In this document: positions 52,975 to 63,121 of the stretch, in pieces
Position numbering within the stretch: position 1 is the first letter of the stretch
How the letters are laid out: every line of letters starts with the position of its first letter
DNA from: Novipirellula artificiosorum
Lineage (GTDB): Bacteria > Planctomycetota > Planctomycetia > Pirellulales > Pirellulaceae
DNA length: 64,000 nt
Direction: 5' to 3'
NCBI RefSeq assembly: GCF_007860135.1
Contig: NZ_SJPV01000016.1
Span: forward strand, 52,946-116,945
Position numbers and translations under genes: made by a program
Notes under the pieces: model-generated
Databases searched by the model: none
Told to the model about the DNA's origin: nothing
The model's input: only the letters and a program-made list of their open reading frames with translations

Positions 52975-53811
52975 ATGAGCAAGAAAAAGAATCGCAAGAA
53001 CAAGCCTTCGATGGCGGAGCTCGCCGACAAATTCGACTGTTACCAGAAATCGGTGCAAACGCCCGAGCATGAAGTTGAGTTTTTTGAGCAAGCGTTTCGA
53101 GACGCGTACCACCGGAAACCGTACACACTCCGCGAAGACTTCTGCGGCACCTTCGCGATCTGTTGCGAGTGGGCCAAGTCTGATTCCAAACGAACGGCCG
53201 TCGGCACCGACCTTTGTAGCGAAACGCTGGCGTGGGGCCGCGAGCACAACTTGGCGAAACTGGATCAAGCTCAGCAGTCCCGTGTCAAGATTCTTGAGCA
53301 AGACGTGCGTAAACGGAATCGCCCGCAAGTCGACGTGTTGGCGGCTCAAAATTTTTCGTTTTGGCTATTCAAAACACGCCCTGAAGTGATCGACTACTTC
53401 AAAATCGCCCGATCCAATCTGAAAGCCGAGGGGATCATGGTGATGGACATGATGGGAGGGGGCGAGTGCTACACCGAAGAGCACGTTGACAAGCGAACGA
53501 TCAAGAAGGGACGCAAAGGCTTTCGCTATGACTGGGAACAAGCCTCCTTCAACCCAATCACGGCCGACGCCAGTTTCTACATTCACTTTAAGTTCAAGGA
53601 TGGCAGCAAGCTGAAACGGGCGTTCGAGTACCATTGGCGTTTCTGGACCCTTCCCGAGGTCCGTGAAATGTTAGCCGAGGCGGGGTTTAGCGAAACCCAT
53701 GTCTACTGGGAAATCGAAGAGGAGGAGGACGAGGAAGAAACCCATTGGGAACGCCGAGAAAGTGCTGGCAGCGACCCGAGTTGGATCTGTTACATCGTCG
53801 CCGTGAAGTAG
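52975..53811 (+). CDS. Class I SAM-dependent methyltransferase-like protein
   Basis: A 278-residue protein. A basic start (SKKKNRKNKPSMAELADKFD) is followed by a Rossmann-like methyltransferase: YTLREDFCGTFAICCEWAKS stands where motif I (E/DxGxGxG) is expected but is altered to DFCGT, then AVGTDLCSETLAWGREHNLA, VDVLAAQNFSFWLFKTR, LKAEGIMVMDMMGGGECY, and REMLAEAGFSETHVYWEIEE with an acidic tail (EEEDEEETHWE). The substrate is unknown. It starts 135 bp after the stress gene on the same strand and may be cotranscribed. Confidence 0.82.
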   Translation: MSKKKNRKNKPSMAELADKFDCYQKSVQTPEHEVEFFEQAFRDAYHRKPYTLREDFCGTFAICCEWAKSDSKRTAVGTDLCSETLAWGREHNLAKLDQAQQSRVKILEQDVRKRNRPQVDVLAAQNFSFWLFKTRPEVIDYFKIARSNLKAEGIMVMDMMGGGECYTEEHVDKRTIKKGRKGFRYDWEQASFNPITADASFYIHFKFKDGSKLKRAFEYHWRFWTLPEVREMLAEAGFSETHVYWEIEEEEDEEETHWERRESAGSDPSWICYIVAVK

Positions 53812-54390
53812 TGTCACCAGAACTCGAACAACACTGGACCGCGGTAGGGACGGCTGTTGCCCCTCACTCCCCACCCCCCGCTCGGACGTCGTGCAGTTTT
53901 TAAGTACTTGAAGTAAAAAGCGTTTGCGGACTTCACCCTCCCTGTGGCGTGATGGGAATGCTGCCTACGCGGCAACTTGGAGTGACTTTGCAAATACCGT
54001 TTCATCCGAGGGCCTGGCTCCCTTCTCCCCCCCGATTTTCCGGGGGACAAGGGCTGGGGATGAGGGGGTTCAGCAGACGCAAATGCCCGTCAATACAGCG
54101 ATAAACCTGCCCGACGGAAAGCCCCTCTCCCCCGGCCCCTCTCCCCGCGAGCGCGCGGGGAGAGGGGAGCCAGAATCCATCAGCGGGACTTGTATCGATC
54201 ACAACGCCCTCTGGGTGGGCGACACTAAACTGCACGACCTCCACTCTTGGTGCACTCGTCCACTGCCCAATGCCTGGCGCACGGAGCAGCCTGAACTCGC
54301 ACGGATTTGCTTCTGACCCAACGCGGCAGTTACAATTCAGACCTCCCGTTTCCCGGCCAGTTTGCTTTTCCTAACCCACGAGACTCTTCA
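53812..54390. other. Non-coding gap holding a REP-like element
   Basis: A 579-bp gap between the methyltransferase and the DUF4190 protein. It holds the element at 54016-54171 and otherwise Pro/Arg-type short frames without family signal. The promoter of the next gene is presumably in its last part but no clear hexamers were seen. Confidence 0.4.
54016..54171. repeat. REPIN-like element with terminal inverted repeats and two hairpins
   Basis: Ends match as inverted 15-nt repeats with one mismatch: GGCTCCCTTCTCCCC at 54016-54030 and GGGGAGAGGGGAGCC at 54157-54171. Inside are a 6-bp hairpin (54029-54046, CCCCCG / CGGGGG) and a perfect 14-bp hairpin with a 4-nt loop (54136-54149 against 54154-54167). 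The C/G-rich, palindromic composition is typical of mobile intergenic REP/REPIN elements. Confidence 0.6.
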
Positions 54391-56502
54391 TTGAACCCTT
54401 ACGATGATCCGTTGGGTGCCGCTTCGGAAAACGTTCGAGTCGCTGCGCAGTCCTCGCCAAACCAACCGCCGGTCTCATCGGGTTTGGCACTGACCAGCAT
54501 GATCACGGCGTTGGTTTCACCGGTCTTCTTGTGCCTTTGCGGATTGTCGATCCTGCCTTCGTTGGTCGCAGTCGTGACGGGGCACTTCGCGTTGTCCAAA
54601 ATCAAGGCGTCCGCGGGCCGCATGGAAGGGCGTGGCCAAGCCCTAACGGGCTTGATCGTCGGCTATCCGATGCTCGTGTTGTCGATCGTAGTGCTTTTCT
54701 ACATGGGAGGGTCGTTCGTCGACGGATGGCGGAGGGCCGATCGTGACCGAGGGGCGGGCAACGCATTCCCCAGCACTTTCTCGACCGATGAGCAGCGTTT
54801 GCGAGAAGCGGAACTGCAAGTCATGAGCGCCAGTGGCGGTGACGGAGCGACCGGGAACAGCCCCGCAGCGAAAAAATTGGCGCTCGCCTATTCTGAAAAA
54901 TTCGAGTTGATGCGTGAGGCATTGTTTACCGCTGATCGCAAGCGGATCCTGAGTCTGTCTCAGGGGCAATTTGTTGTTCACTGCGAACTGCATCCGGATC
55001 GATGTGCGTTCATCGTCCATGTACCGACGTACCGGAAATTCGACGACGAGGCAAAGGACGCATTGGCCGAGATCGGATGGACGATCGCTTGCGGAGAGGC
55101 TGCGAAGGAACTGCAACCGGGGGACTCGTTGGCAGTTGGATTGCGTGGAACGCTGCTCTACGGTGCGATCATGACCGGCAAGGTCCCCGGATCAGGCAGG
55201 GAGGAGCGTTTCACCATCGTGGAGCGTGAAGCGTTGTTCGCGTTTTTCCCAGCATCCCCGCGGTCGCCATTGGATGCAAAGCGTGACGTTGACGTCATGC
55301 CGAATCCAACGCAACAACCTGGATCGTTTCCCACGCCCATTTTACCCTCAACGATGCCCCCGATGCCAGAAATCGGCAACAGGCCTGACTTGGAGCTCGG
55401 GCCCGCCCCGCTCACGCCACCGGGATTTCCGCCAATGCCGGAGCTTGCCACACCCGATCTCGCGGACCTGATGCCGTCCCCACGGCCCCTTCCAACACCC
55501 CGCGCACCGTCAACGGGGTCAAGTCGTTCGACGCCGAGCAAACCGAAGCCAGTGGCTGAATCGACCGACATGGCCGTTGACGGCATTGAGATTGAACCGT
55601 TGTGCCAATTCGAGGATCTTGGCTGGACTGTAAAATGCTTGGCATTCTCACCACAGGGTCGCTTCCTGGCCGCCGGCAAACTGGATCGCTCGATCTTGAT
55701 GTTTGATCTGCAGAACCAAACGCAACTCGGTGATGCGAAGCAGGTCAGTGAGGGCCAAGTCGAGTCGGTTGCCTTCTCGCCCGATGGAAAAATGCTGTTC
55801 GCTGCGACCAGCAGCGGCGAGGCTCAGATGCATACGGTTGACGAATCCGGACAAGTCGGTGATGCGAAGTTGCTGTATCGATACGCTCGATCTGCCGATT
55901 GGGTCTTACCGAGTCCTGCTGCAAAGTTTGTCCTCAGCGGCGGTGACCGTGGGACATTGGTGTGGCAAACCTATGGCGATTCCGCCGGCGCCGAGCGTTC
56001 GCTCAAGGCGTCCGATCGCAATCTACTCGCAGCTTCGTTGCCAACAACCGGAGTCGAGGCAATGGCGACCGATGGACGGTCGCTGGTCTTTTTTGACTTG
56101 CGTACTGCCAAGCAGACAAAGACGATCTCATTGGACCGAGGGGGTACGCAAGCGGCCGCGTTTTCGGACGACGCGAAATGGTTGGCCGTCAGCAGCGGAA
56201 GGGAGATCACGATCTTCGATACAGCCACGGGACAACCCCGCAATTCGCTGGCGAAGGAAACAAAGGAAACGCAGTGGGCGGTGCGGTTTCACCCCAATGG
56301 GCGGTGGTTGATCTCGGGTGGACGCGGCAAAGCCTATCTGTGGGACATCACAACGAGTGAGCACTTAGCGACGATTGATCTTGGCAACGTGCTGTACATC
56401 CAATCGCTGGCGTTTTCCGACGATGGTCGGGTGTTGGCCGCAATCCCGAATGCAGCAGGTCAAACGTTGCGGGTCTTCCGTATCGGCGGAAGCCGTAGGT
56501 AG
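54391..56502 (+). CDS. DUF4190-type membrane segment fused to WD40-like repeats
   Basis: About 703 residues from the TTG at 54391, giving NPYDDPLGAASENV at the start, a common opening in planctomycete proteins of this type; a TTG at 54307 would add 28 residues. Two membrane helices follow in a DUF4190-like arrangement (SPVFLCLCGLSILPSLVAVV, then GQALTGLIVGYPMLVLSIVV). A Pro-rich linker leads to a C-terminal beta-propeller with WD40-like units (VKCLAFSPQGRFLAAGKLDR, VESVAFSPDGKMLFAATSSG, WAVRFHPNGRWLISGGRGKA). It may be a membrane-anchored scaffold. Function unknown. Confidence 0.8.
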   Translation: MNPYDDPLGAASENVRVAAQSSPNQPPVSSGLALTSMITALVSPVFLCLCGLSILPSLVAVVTGHFALSKIKASAGRMEGRGQALTGLIVGYPMLVLSIVVLFYMGGSFVDGWRRADRDRGAGNAFPSTFSTDEQRLREAELQVMSASGGDGATGNSPAAKKLALAYSEKFELMREALFTADRKRILSLSQGQFVVHCELHPDRCAFIVHVPTYRKFDDEAKDALAEIGWTIACGEAAKELQPGDSLAVGLRGTLLYGAIMTGKVPGSGREERFTIVEREALFAFFPASPRSPLDAKRDVDVMPNPTQQPGSFPTPILPSTMPPMPEIGNRPDLELGPAPLTPPGFPPMPELATPDLADLMPSPRPLPTPRAPSTGSSRSTPSKPKPVAESTDMAVDGIEIEPLCQFEDLGWTVKCLAFSPQGRFLAAGKLDRSILMFDLQNQTQLGDAKQVSEGQVESVAFSPDGKMLFAATSSGEAQMHTVDESGQVGDAKLLYRYARSADWVLPSPAAKFVLSGGDRGTLVWQTYGDSAGAERSLKASDRNLLAASLPTTGVEAMATDGRSLVFFDLRTAKQTKTISLDRGGTQAAAFSDDAKWLAVSSGREITIFDTATGQPRNSLAKETKETQWAVRFHPNGRWLISGGRGKAYLWDITTSEHLATIDLGNVLYIQSLAFSDDGRVLAAIPNAAGQTLRVFRIGGSRR

Positions 56503-56739
56503 CCTTGATCGCTTGCTCGGTTGCAGTCCGCACCGCTTGGGCATGCAGAAAACGCCCGGCCTCCCCCCGGTGGCCGAGCGTTTTCACTCTCTGACAGCTT
56601 CGTTTTCTTGAATCGTATCGACTCCCCCCGAGGACTCGCGTCTTGCTGTGATCAGCTCGCACGCTTTCGGATGTTCCACACCGGCTCCCGATTCATCCGA
56701 GAAGCGCCCGACGTGAGTCCTCGAAGGCAGACTTGATTC

Positions 56740-59700
56740 CTACGAGGATGCCAAAAAGTCTCGTTTCGATATGAAGGCGGTCAACAGGCCGAAGTTAAAA
56801 TCTTCAGCCGCCGTGGCTTGCGCGAGACCAAGGTCCGTGAAGGCATTGTCCACGGCATTGATCGTTGCGTTGGCCCCGGTTCCGACTTGTTCGCCACCGT
56901 CACGAAATCCCGATGGCCGGTCGGTCCGTTGAACTTGGTAGGTTCCTCCAAAAAGAACATCGAACAGGTACTGCCCCGTCGCGTCGGTCGTGTCCTGGAC
57001 CGATACCGCATTCCCGAACGCATCGGTCCCCGTCAACTCGACGCTGACTCCCGACACAGGGGTTTCGCCCGCATCAAATTGCTGATTGTTGTTTGCATCA
57101 ACGAAGACAAATCCATCGATCGTTGCTGTTTCCGGATCCACCGCGGTGGTTGCCGTGGCCGTGTTGTTTGTCGTATCCGAATCATTCGTCGTCGAGCTGA
57201 CGGTGACCGAGTTCAATTGGTCCGCGCTGATTCCGGCATTCACGGTTGCATTGATCGTGAACGAGAAGGTCTGGCTGCTTGCCAGCGAGCCCCCGTCGAC
57301 CGTGACGACTCCGTTGGTAGCCGTCAAGGCTTGATTGTTTGGCCCCGTTCCGCTTACGAAGGTAACTCCGGCTGGTAACGTATCGACGGCGGTCACGGCC
57401 TCGGCGGTCGAGGGTCCCGCGTTCGAGACGACAACCGTGTAGGTCAATGTGTCACCATGGGTTGCCAAAGTTCGGTTGACGGTTTTGGTCACCGACACAT
57501 CCACCACCGGCGTGACGGTGATGTCCGCCGTGTCAGAGTTGTTGGTCACATCATTTTCACCCACCCCGGACAGATCGGGGATACTGGCGGTGTTGGTGAT
57601 CAGCCCGCTGGCCGACGCGCCAACGGTGAAGGTCAATGTCGCGGTTGCCGCCGTGCTCGCATCAAGCGTGATCGTGGGGAAGGTGACGGTCGTTCCATCG
57701 CTGGTCGCGTTGAGACCATTGAGCGTCCCACTGACAAACGTCAACCCGGCAGGAATGTCGTCCGACAAGATCACACCTGTCGCGGTGCTCGGCCCTTCAT
57801 TGGTTAAGTTAACGCTATAGACCACCGTGCCATTGGGGGCGGGCGTTGCATTATCAACGGTCTTCGCGACAACTACATCAAAATCGGGTGCCAAGGGCGT
57901 GTCGACCGAGGCGCTGATCACTCCGTCCGCTGGATCCGGCAACGAGGCCGTATTCGTCAGCGTCGCGGTGGCGGCTTCGTCTACCGTACTGGTCAAGATC
58001 GTGAACGTTCGCGTTTGTCCAATGGTGACGGATCCTAACGTGACTGTTGCGACCTGGTTCGCCGAGTCAAACGAACTGGAGTCGCCGGTCGCCATATCCA
58101 CGATGGTGATCGTGTCACCAAGGACGCCCGCCGGCAACGTATCCGTGATCACGACGTCCGTCGCATCGCTTTGGCTGGCGGCATCATGGCGAACCGTGAT
58201 CGTGTACAGCAGTTCGTCTTGCCCTGGCACCGCATCGGTGCGTCCCGTCGTGTCGCCAGAGATCACAACACTCTTTTCGATGATCAAGTCGACATTCCGA
58301 GTGACCGCGTCGCTGGTCGAATCACTATTGTTGGTGTCATCCGAGTCCGGGTCGGTCGTCGTAACCGCTGCGAGGTTGTCGATCGTCCCGGTTGCCGATG
58401 AAGCCAGGGTAACGTCAACGGTAAAGGTCTCGCTTTGACCGCTGGCCAAGATCCCGACATCAAACGTCAAATTCTGGTCATCCCCCGCGACTCGCGTGAT
58501 CCCGGACGTTCCTGCATCGAAACTGACAAAGGTCAAATCCGCATCGAGGGCGTCGGTGATCTGCACGTTACGAGCTTCGCTGGGGCCATTGTTGGCCACG
58601 GTGAATTGGTACGTGTAGGTCCCACCTGCGACCACGGTATCACCCGCTTCGACGACTTTTTGGATTTCCACATCGACCAAGCGATCGATCGTTGTATCGA
58701 CGCTGTCGGTATTGTTCGTCAAATCAGGGTCGAAGGTCGTCGAGGAAACGGTCGCCTCGTTCGTCAAGGGACTGGCGGCGTCCTCCTCGACCGTCACGTT
58801 CAGCGTAACGACGGCCGAAGCGGTCCCGGCTGCCAATTCCCCGATCACGGCCGTAATCTCTCGTGTCGCCGGGTCAAAGGTGACCGGTTGGGTGACCGAA
58901 CCGCCCGCGACGCTACCGCTGTCGAACGCGATTCCCACCGGCAAGGTATCAACCACAACCACGCCGGTCGCCAAATCGGATCCGGCGATATCGTTGAACA
59001 CGGTAATCGTGTAAGTCATCGACGTTCCCGCATTGACGGGCGTTGTCGGCCCCGTCTTGGTCAGCCTGAGGTCTGATGCGATTGGCACGACATCCTCTGG
59101 CTCCGAATTGTTCGCTGCGTCGACGTCCACTTGATCGGCGGTAGCGATCGAGGCTGTATTGGTGACCGTCGTGGTTTGCGTCGCTGAAATCGATGCAACG
59201 ATCTGGAACGTCACGGCGGCTTGGTCCGGATTGACCGTTCCCAAGTTGACCGTTGCCGTTTGACCATTGACCGTGTCGCCCGTTGCCGATCCAGGCAGAT
59301 TGCGGAATTCAACAAACGTCAAACCCGCGGGCAGCGTATCGGTAAACGTGGCGTTGGTTGCAGCAACGATGTCGACCCCTGTCGGTGAGTCATTCAGCAC
59401 AGCGATGTCGAAAACGACTTGTCCCCCGGCTTGCAAATTCGACCCCGCCGCGTTGACCGTTTTGGTGATCGACAGATCCACCTGAGGGAAGAAACCAAAG
59501 TCGAGCGTCGTATTCGTATTCGGGTCGGTATCGGCATCATCAATGGGTTCGGTGTTGCTTGCCAAGGTAATCGCACCGCTGACAACGCCCACTCCCGCAA
59601 CCAGCGAACCGTTATCGTCGCCGTCAACATCGTCATCGGGATCGGGTGCCGGATCGTTTCCCGTACTCGTGGAAAAACCAAACAAAGGGGCGCCGGTGGT

Positions 59701-61086
59701 AAAGTTGGACTCTGGTAACACCACCACATAGTCACCTGGCAACAGATCGGCGAAGGAGTAGGTTCCCGCAGAGGTGGTTGTCGTTGCTATGGGCGAATCG
59801 ACCGTCGGGTCCTGATCCGCTCGGAACAACTGTACGGTGGTTGGAGTCACAACCAGCGGTTCGCTGCCATCGCGGAGCCCGTTGTTCTGGGCCGCTCCGG
59901 TACCATTGTCGACAAAGACCTCGCCGCCAAGCGTCAGCGGCTGCACGTTCGCAAGGTTCGTGACCACAGGCGTCGGCTGTAACGCTTCGAGGATCGAGAC
60001 GCGAATGTCGTTGTCACCGGTCAAGGGTGCGGAAGCTTCGATTGCTCCGATGCTGCGGAAATCCGCACCGCTGCCGCCACCAACCGTGAACGAGTCAAAT
60101 CGCACGAAGGTTTCGATAAAGTTAGCTGCATCGACGGGCACGTTGACGTCAGTCGTGGAAAAGTTCGTGGCATCGGTATACAGGGTGATCGTCAGAATCT
60201 CACCCGCATTCGCACCACGCGTTTGAATCAAGACTCCGGATCCGGGGAAAGCACGCTGAGCGCCCGTGGGGTCCGTTGGATCCACCGGCAACTCACCCGA
60301 CAACGAGACGCCACCGAGTCCGTTCGGATCGAGTGCGATGCTATTGTCGGCGCCATCATATTGAACGAGTGCGGTACCGACACCTCCACCACCCGAAGAG
60401 ATCGTCAAGGCGTCCTGTGCCGTGTCGACTTCGATCAAGATATTCCCAACGCCATTGGTACGCGTCGCTTGGATGTCACGGCTGCCCCCAATCGCTTCGG
60501 AGGCGCTGGTTGAATCGGTCGTCGTCGGGCTACCCGCATTGGCCAACACGGTGACCGCGGTTGCCGAATAGTCGTCGATTAACTCGGTCCGCAAACCATC
60601 GTCATCCGTGTCGCTGATCGTGACCAAAATGGGGGCTGGAATGTCCTGGCCAGCGACCGCGTCTTGAACGACAAAGTAGTCACCCGGCGAAAGGCCTTCG
60701 AAACGATACTCACCTGGCGACTTGACGGGCTGACCTGGCGCCGGCGCGGCCGACGTATCGGTCGTGTCGGTTTGAACCAACTGGTCCGCATTGGCACCGG
60801 TCGTGACCAGGGTTCCGGCATTGCCCGCCCCATTGTCGCTGTACAGTTGCACTTGGACACCTTCGAGGCGGATTTCGCCAGCCTGTAGCGTGCCGTCACC
60901 GTTGCTGTCGGTGAAGGCTGTGCCGCTGATGGCCCCCAGGTCCGATGCTAGCAATTCTCGCTTGTCGAGTCGTTCGACAAGCATGCGGCGTCGCGAGTTC
61001 TTTGCCACGTTTTTTCGTGACTTCGATGCAAGACGGTTGATCAATCGGTGCCAGACCATCGTCGGTTTCCTGTGCGGAGAGTGCAA
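56740..61086 (-). CDS. Giant surface protein with DUF11 repeats and SdrD-B domains
   Basis: A 1448-residue protein. The N-terminus is basic, without a classical signal peptide, and ends in RRRMLVERLDKRELLAS, a sorting-like sequence common in large planctomycete surface proteins. An SdrD-B domain (ISGTAFTDSNGDGTLQAGEI) follows at about 53, a second at about 375-460 (GGEVFVDN), then six DUF11 repeats of about 130 residues starting near 532, 672, 802, 932, 1070 and 1194 (VDLSITKTVN, VDVSVTKTVN). A final SdrD-B domain at about 1322 (VFVDANNNQQFDAGETP) precedes the end ISKRDFLASS. Such proteins form extended cell-surface or adhesion fibres. An ATG at 61059 is an alternative start. Confidence 0.9.
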   Translation of the reverse strand: MHSPHRKPTMVWHRLINRLASKSRKNVAKNSRRRMLVERLDKRELLASDLGAISGTAFTDSNGDGTLQAGEIRLEGVQVQLYSDNGAGNAGTLVTTGANADQLVQTDTTDTSAAPAPGQPVKSPGEYRFEGLSPGDYFVVQDAVAGQDIPAPILVTISDTDDDGLRTELIDDYSATAVTVLANAGSPTTTDSTSASEAIGGSRDIQATRTNGVGNILIEVDTAQDALTISSGGGGVGTALVQYDGADNSIALDPNGLGGVSLSGELPVDPTDPTGAQRAFPGSGVLIQTRGANAGEILTITLYTDATNFSTTDVNVPVDAANFIETFVRFDSFTVGGGSGADFRSIGAIEASAPLTGDNDIRVSILEALQPTPVVTNLANVQPLTLGGEVFVDNGTGAAQNNGLRDGSEPLVVTPTTVQLFRADQDPTVDSPIATTTTSAGTYSFADLLPGDYVVVLPESNFTTGAPLFGFSTSTGNDPAPDPDDDVDGDDNGSLVAGVGVVSGAITLASNTEPIDDADTDPNTNTTLDFGFFPQVDLSITKTVNAAGSNLQAGGQVVFDIAVLNDSPTGVDIVAATNATFTDTLPAGLTFVEFRNLPGSATGDTVNGQTATVNLGTVNPDQAAVTFQIVASISATQTTTVTNTASIATADQVDVDAANNSEPEDVVPIASDLRLTKTGPTTPVNAGTSMTYTITVFNDIAGSDLATGVVVVDTLPVGIAFDSGSVAGGSVTQPVTFDPATREITAVIGELAAGTASAVVTLNVTVEEDAASPLTNEATVSSTTFDPDLTNNTDSVDTTIDRLVDVEIQKVVEAGDTVVAGGTYTYQFTVANNGPSEARNVQITDALDADLTFVSFDAGTSGITRVAGDDQNLTFDVGILASGQSETFTVDVTLASSATGTIDNLAAVTTTDPDSDDTNNSDSTSDAVTRNVDLIIEKSVVISGDTTGRTDAVPGQDELLYTITVRHDAASQSDATDVVITDTLPAGVLGDTITIVDMATGDSSSFDSANQVATVTLGSVTIGQTRTFTILTSTVDEAATATLTNTASLPDPADGVISASVDTPLAPDFDVVVAKTVDNATPAPNGTVVYSVNLTNEGPSTATGVILSDDIPAGLTFVSGTLNGLNATSDGTTVTFPTITLDASTAATATLTFTVGASASGLITNTASIPDLSGVGENDVTNNSDTADITVTPVVDVSVTKTVNRTLATHGDTLTYTVVVSNAGPSTAEAVTAVDTLPAGVTFVSGTGPNNQALTATNGVVTVDGGSLASSQTFSFTINATVNAGISADQLNSVTVSSTTNDSDTTNNTATATTAVDPETATIDGFVFVDANNNQQFDAGETPVSGVSVELTGTDAFGNAVSVQDTTDATGQYLFDVLFGGTYQVQRTDRPSGFRDGGEQVGTGANATINAVDNAFTDLGLAQATAAEDFNFGLLTAFISKRDFLASS

Positions 61087-61252
61087 GTTGTCTTGAGAGA
61101 AGGGAACCAGAGTCCCTGTTCGGCCAGCGCGGTCGGCTTTCTGCCGTCCCAGCGCATCGTAGTTGTTCTATCGGAGATTCGGTGCAATCGGCTTGAACGT
61201 TAACAACGATTCACAATCCGCCAATCACTTCGACGATCCCTCGCCATACCCC

Positions 61253-63121
61253 TTACCAGCGGTATTCTAAGCCCGTGTTGATACCTTGGACCCAGTAATC
61301 AACCGAATCGAATGCGAAGCTCGGTCGAGCGGGCCCCGTCAAGGGATCAACCGGTGGAGGCAATTGGTTGGGGTTCAGGTCTCGCGAGATGTGCTCGCCA
61401 GGTCGAACCACGTTCGACCAGTAGATAAAGGTATAACCGAGCATGATCCGCCAGTGATCGTTGAGTTGGTATCCCAGGTTCGCATTGAACTCAGGAATCA
61501 CCGAAAACTGATCGCGAGTGTAGGTTCCCATGTTGGTCTGCTGAGCCAACAGGCCGCCCGGATAGGTTTGGCTACCTGGATTGGTCGTATCACCTGAAAT
61601 CACGGTCGAACCGTTGATGCTAACGGTTTGGTGTGTCGTTCCAACGCCCAGTCGCACTAAGCCATCAATGGTCCAATTTCCGCGAGTTTGACGGTAGACG
61701 GCACCGATATCGACGCCGTTAAATTGGTTCTTCGTGCGGAAGTTGTCAACGATATTGAAGTTGGCTTGAGGTGCGATACCGGTCAAGTTTTCGAAGATGC
61801 CCACGCTCTCGTCGAGTTGAAGGTATCGGTAACCGAACAACGTTTCAACTCGCGAGCAGTATTGTTCAGGGCAATTGTTGAACAACCATCGGTTGCATCC
61901 TTCGCTGGTTTTCTGGAGCCGGCGAAAATTGAATCCCCCTCCCACCAACTGACTCTCGGCCGTGGCACCGACAGCACCCGAAACGATCGTGTTCCCCGTG
62001 CCGTTGAAAGCGACGAGTTCCGAATCCTCACGAGGACTGCCGGAGGTAGGATCCACGTTGAAGAACGGTCGGGCCAAAATCGGGTCACCGTTGCTATTCT
62101 GGAAAAACGATTCGCTTTGGCTGCCAAGCTGAAAGTACTCGGCGGAAACCGCCCAGGTGTGGCATCGATCCAACCACACGCCAAAGCGGAGTCGACCGCC
62201 TTCAAAGGTATCGGTCAGCACTTCTTCGCCACCGAATAAAGTCCGTGTGGTGGGTTGACCGAGAACTCCCGCATTGGCCTGCGAAACGTTCGGGTCGGTG
62301 CTCGTTGTGACCAAGGGGGGCAGCCCCATTCCATCTTGCCACCAGGCGAGGTACTCGAAGGAAACCCATCCGTCGGTTGGCAAACACAGCGTCACACAAG
62401 GACGCCAAGATTTGGGACTGCACAGCTCGCCACAGCAACTGTTGCCCGTCATGGTAAAGTCGCAACCTCCGTCACATGCTATGGAATCGCAACCACAGTT
62501 GCTGCCGGCTGGCATCGCGTCGCACGACATACCACCGTCATAAATCGGTGAATAGATCGGCTCGAGCACCACCTGGCCGTCGAGCGGTTCGGTGAGAATC
62601 GTGCCATCGACGATGGGGCTTTCCATCACCGATACCGATCCCGTTGACGGAGGCACGGGAATGGCATGACCGGTGGGACGAACCCGCGTTGTCGTGAGGT
62701 GGCTCGCTTGGCGAACGACGGATGCTTGCCCGCTGGCAGGCTGCGAAACACTTGTGTTGCGAGCATCTGCGTCAACCGCGGCGGTAGAGCGAACAGGCTG
62801 CCAGCTTGCCCGAGCCGTTCGTTCCGATCGTCGAATCGATCCAGAGGGACGAGCCGATCTGCGCTGGGATGTGCCTTGCTCCGAAGGCGTAAACTGGGCG
62901 TTCGACGTGGTTGCGATCAAGGCAACCATTGCGAACGTGAAACAGGAGGTGCGTTTGAAAGAAAGCACTGGCTTCACCAATTGGAATCTGGAATGCGAAG
63001 CACCAGCGACTTGATAGCATACAGGTCGCCAGCACGAAACGCTGAAGTGTGGTGTCACCCCCCCGGGTTCATTGAACACGTTTACCGCCGAGGTCGCTCG
63101 GCTGCAAACTACCTTGTTCAC
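61253..63121 (-). CDS. BBP7 family outer-membrane beta-barrel protein
   Basis: Up to 622 residues. The signal peptide is LSFKRTSCFTFAMVALIATT with SNAQF after it, so the real start is probably the GTG or TTG at 62977-62980 (about 575 residues); the extra N-terminal part is not signal-like. A Pro/Ser-rich region leads to Cys-rich CDAMPAGSNCGCDSIACDGG and CCGELCSPKSWRPC. The BBP7 barrel begins at WVSFEYLAWWQDGMGLPPLV and runs with alternating aromatic strands to the C-terminal YRW, the expected outer-membrane ending. BBP7 barrels are largely restricted to planctomycetes. Confidence 0.88.
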   Translation of the reverse strand: MNKVVCSRATSAVNVFNEPGGVTPHFSVSCWRPVCYQVAGASHSRFQLVKPVLSFKRTSCFTFAMVALIATTSNAQFTPSEQGTSQRRSARPSGSIRRSERTARASWQPVRSTAAVDADARNTSVSQPASGQASVVRQASHLTTTRVRPTGHAIPVPPSTGSVSVMESPIVDGTILTEPLDGQVVLEPIYSPIYDGGMSCDAMPAGSNCGCDSIACDGGCDFTMTGNSCCGELCSPKSWRPCVTLCLPTDGWVSFEYLAWWQDGMGLPPLVTTSTDPNVSQANAGVLGQPTTRTLFGGEEVLTDTFEGGRLRFGVWLDRCHTWAVSAEYFQLGSQSESFFQNSNGDPILARPFFNVDPTSGSPREDSELVAFNGTGNTIVSGAVGATAESQLVGGGFNFRRLQKTSEGCNRWLFNNCPEQYCSRVETLFGYRYLQLDESVGIFENLTGIAPQANFNIVDNFRTKNQFNGVDIGAVYRQTRGNWTIDGLVRLGVGTTHQTVSINGSTVISGDTTNPGSQTYPGGLLAQQTNMGTYTRDQFSVIPEFNANLGYQLNDHWRIMLGYTFIYWSNVVRPGEHISRDLNPNQLPPPVDPLTGPARPSFAFDSVDYWVQGINTGLEYRW

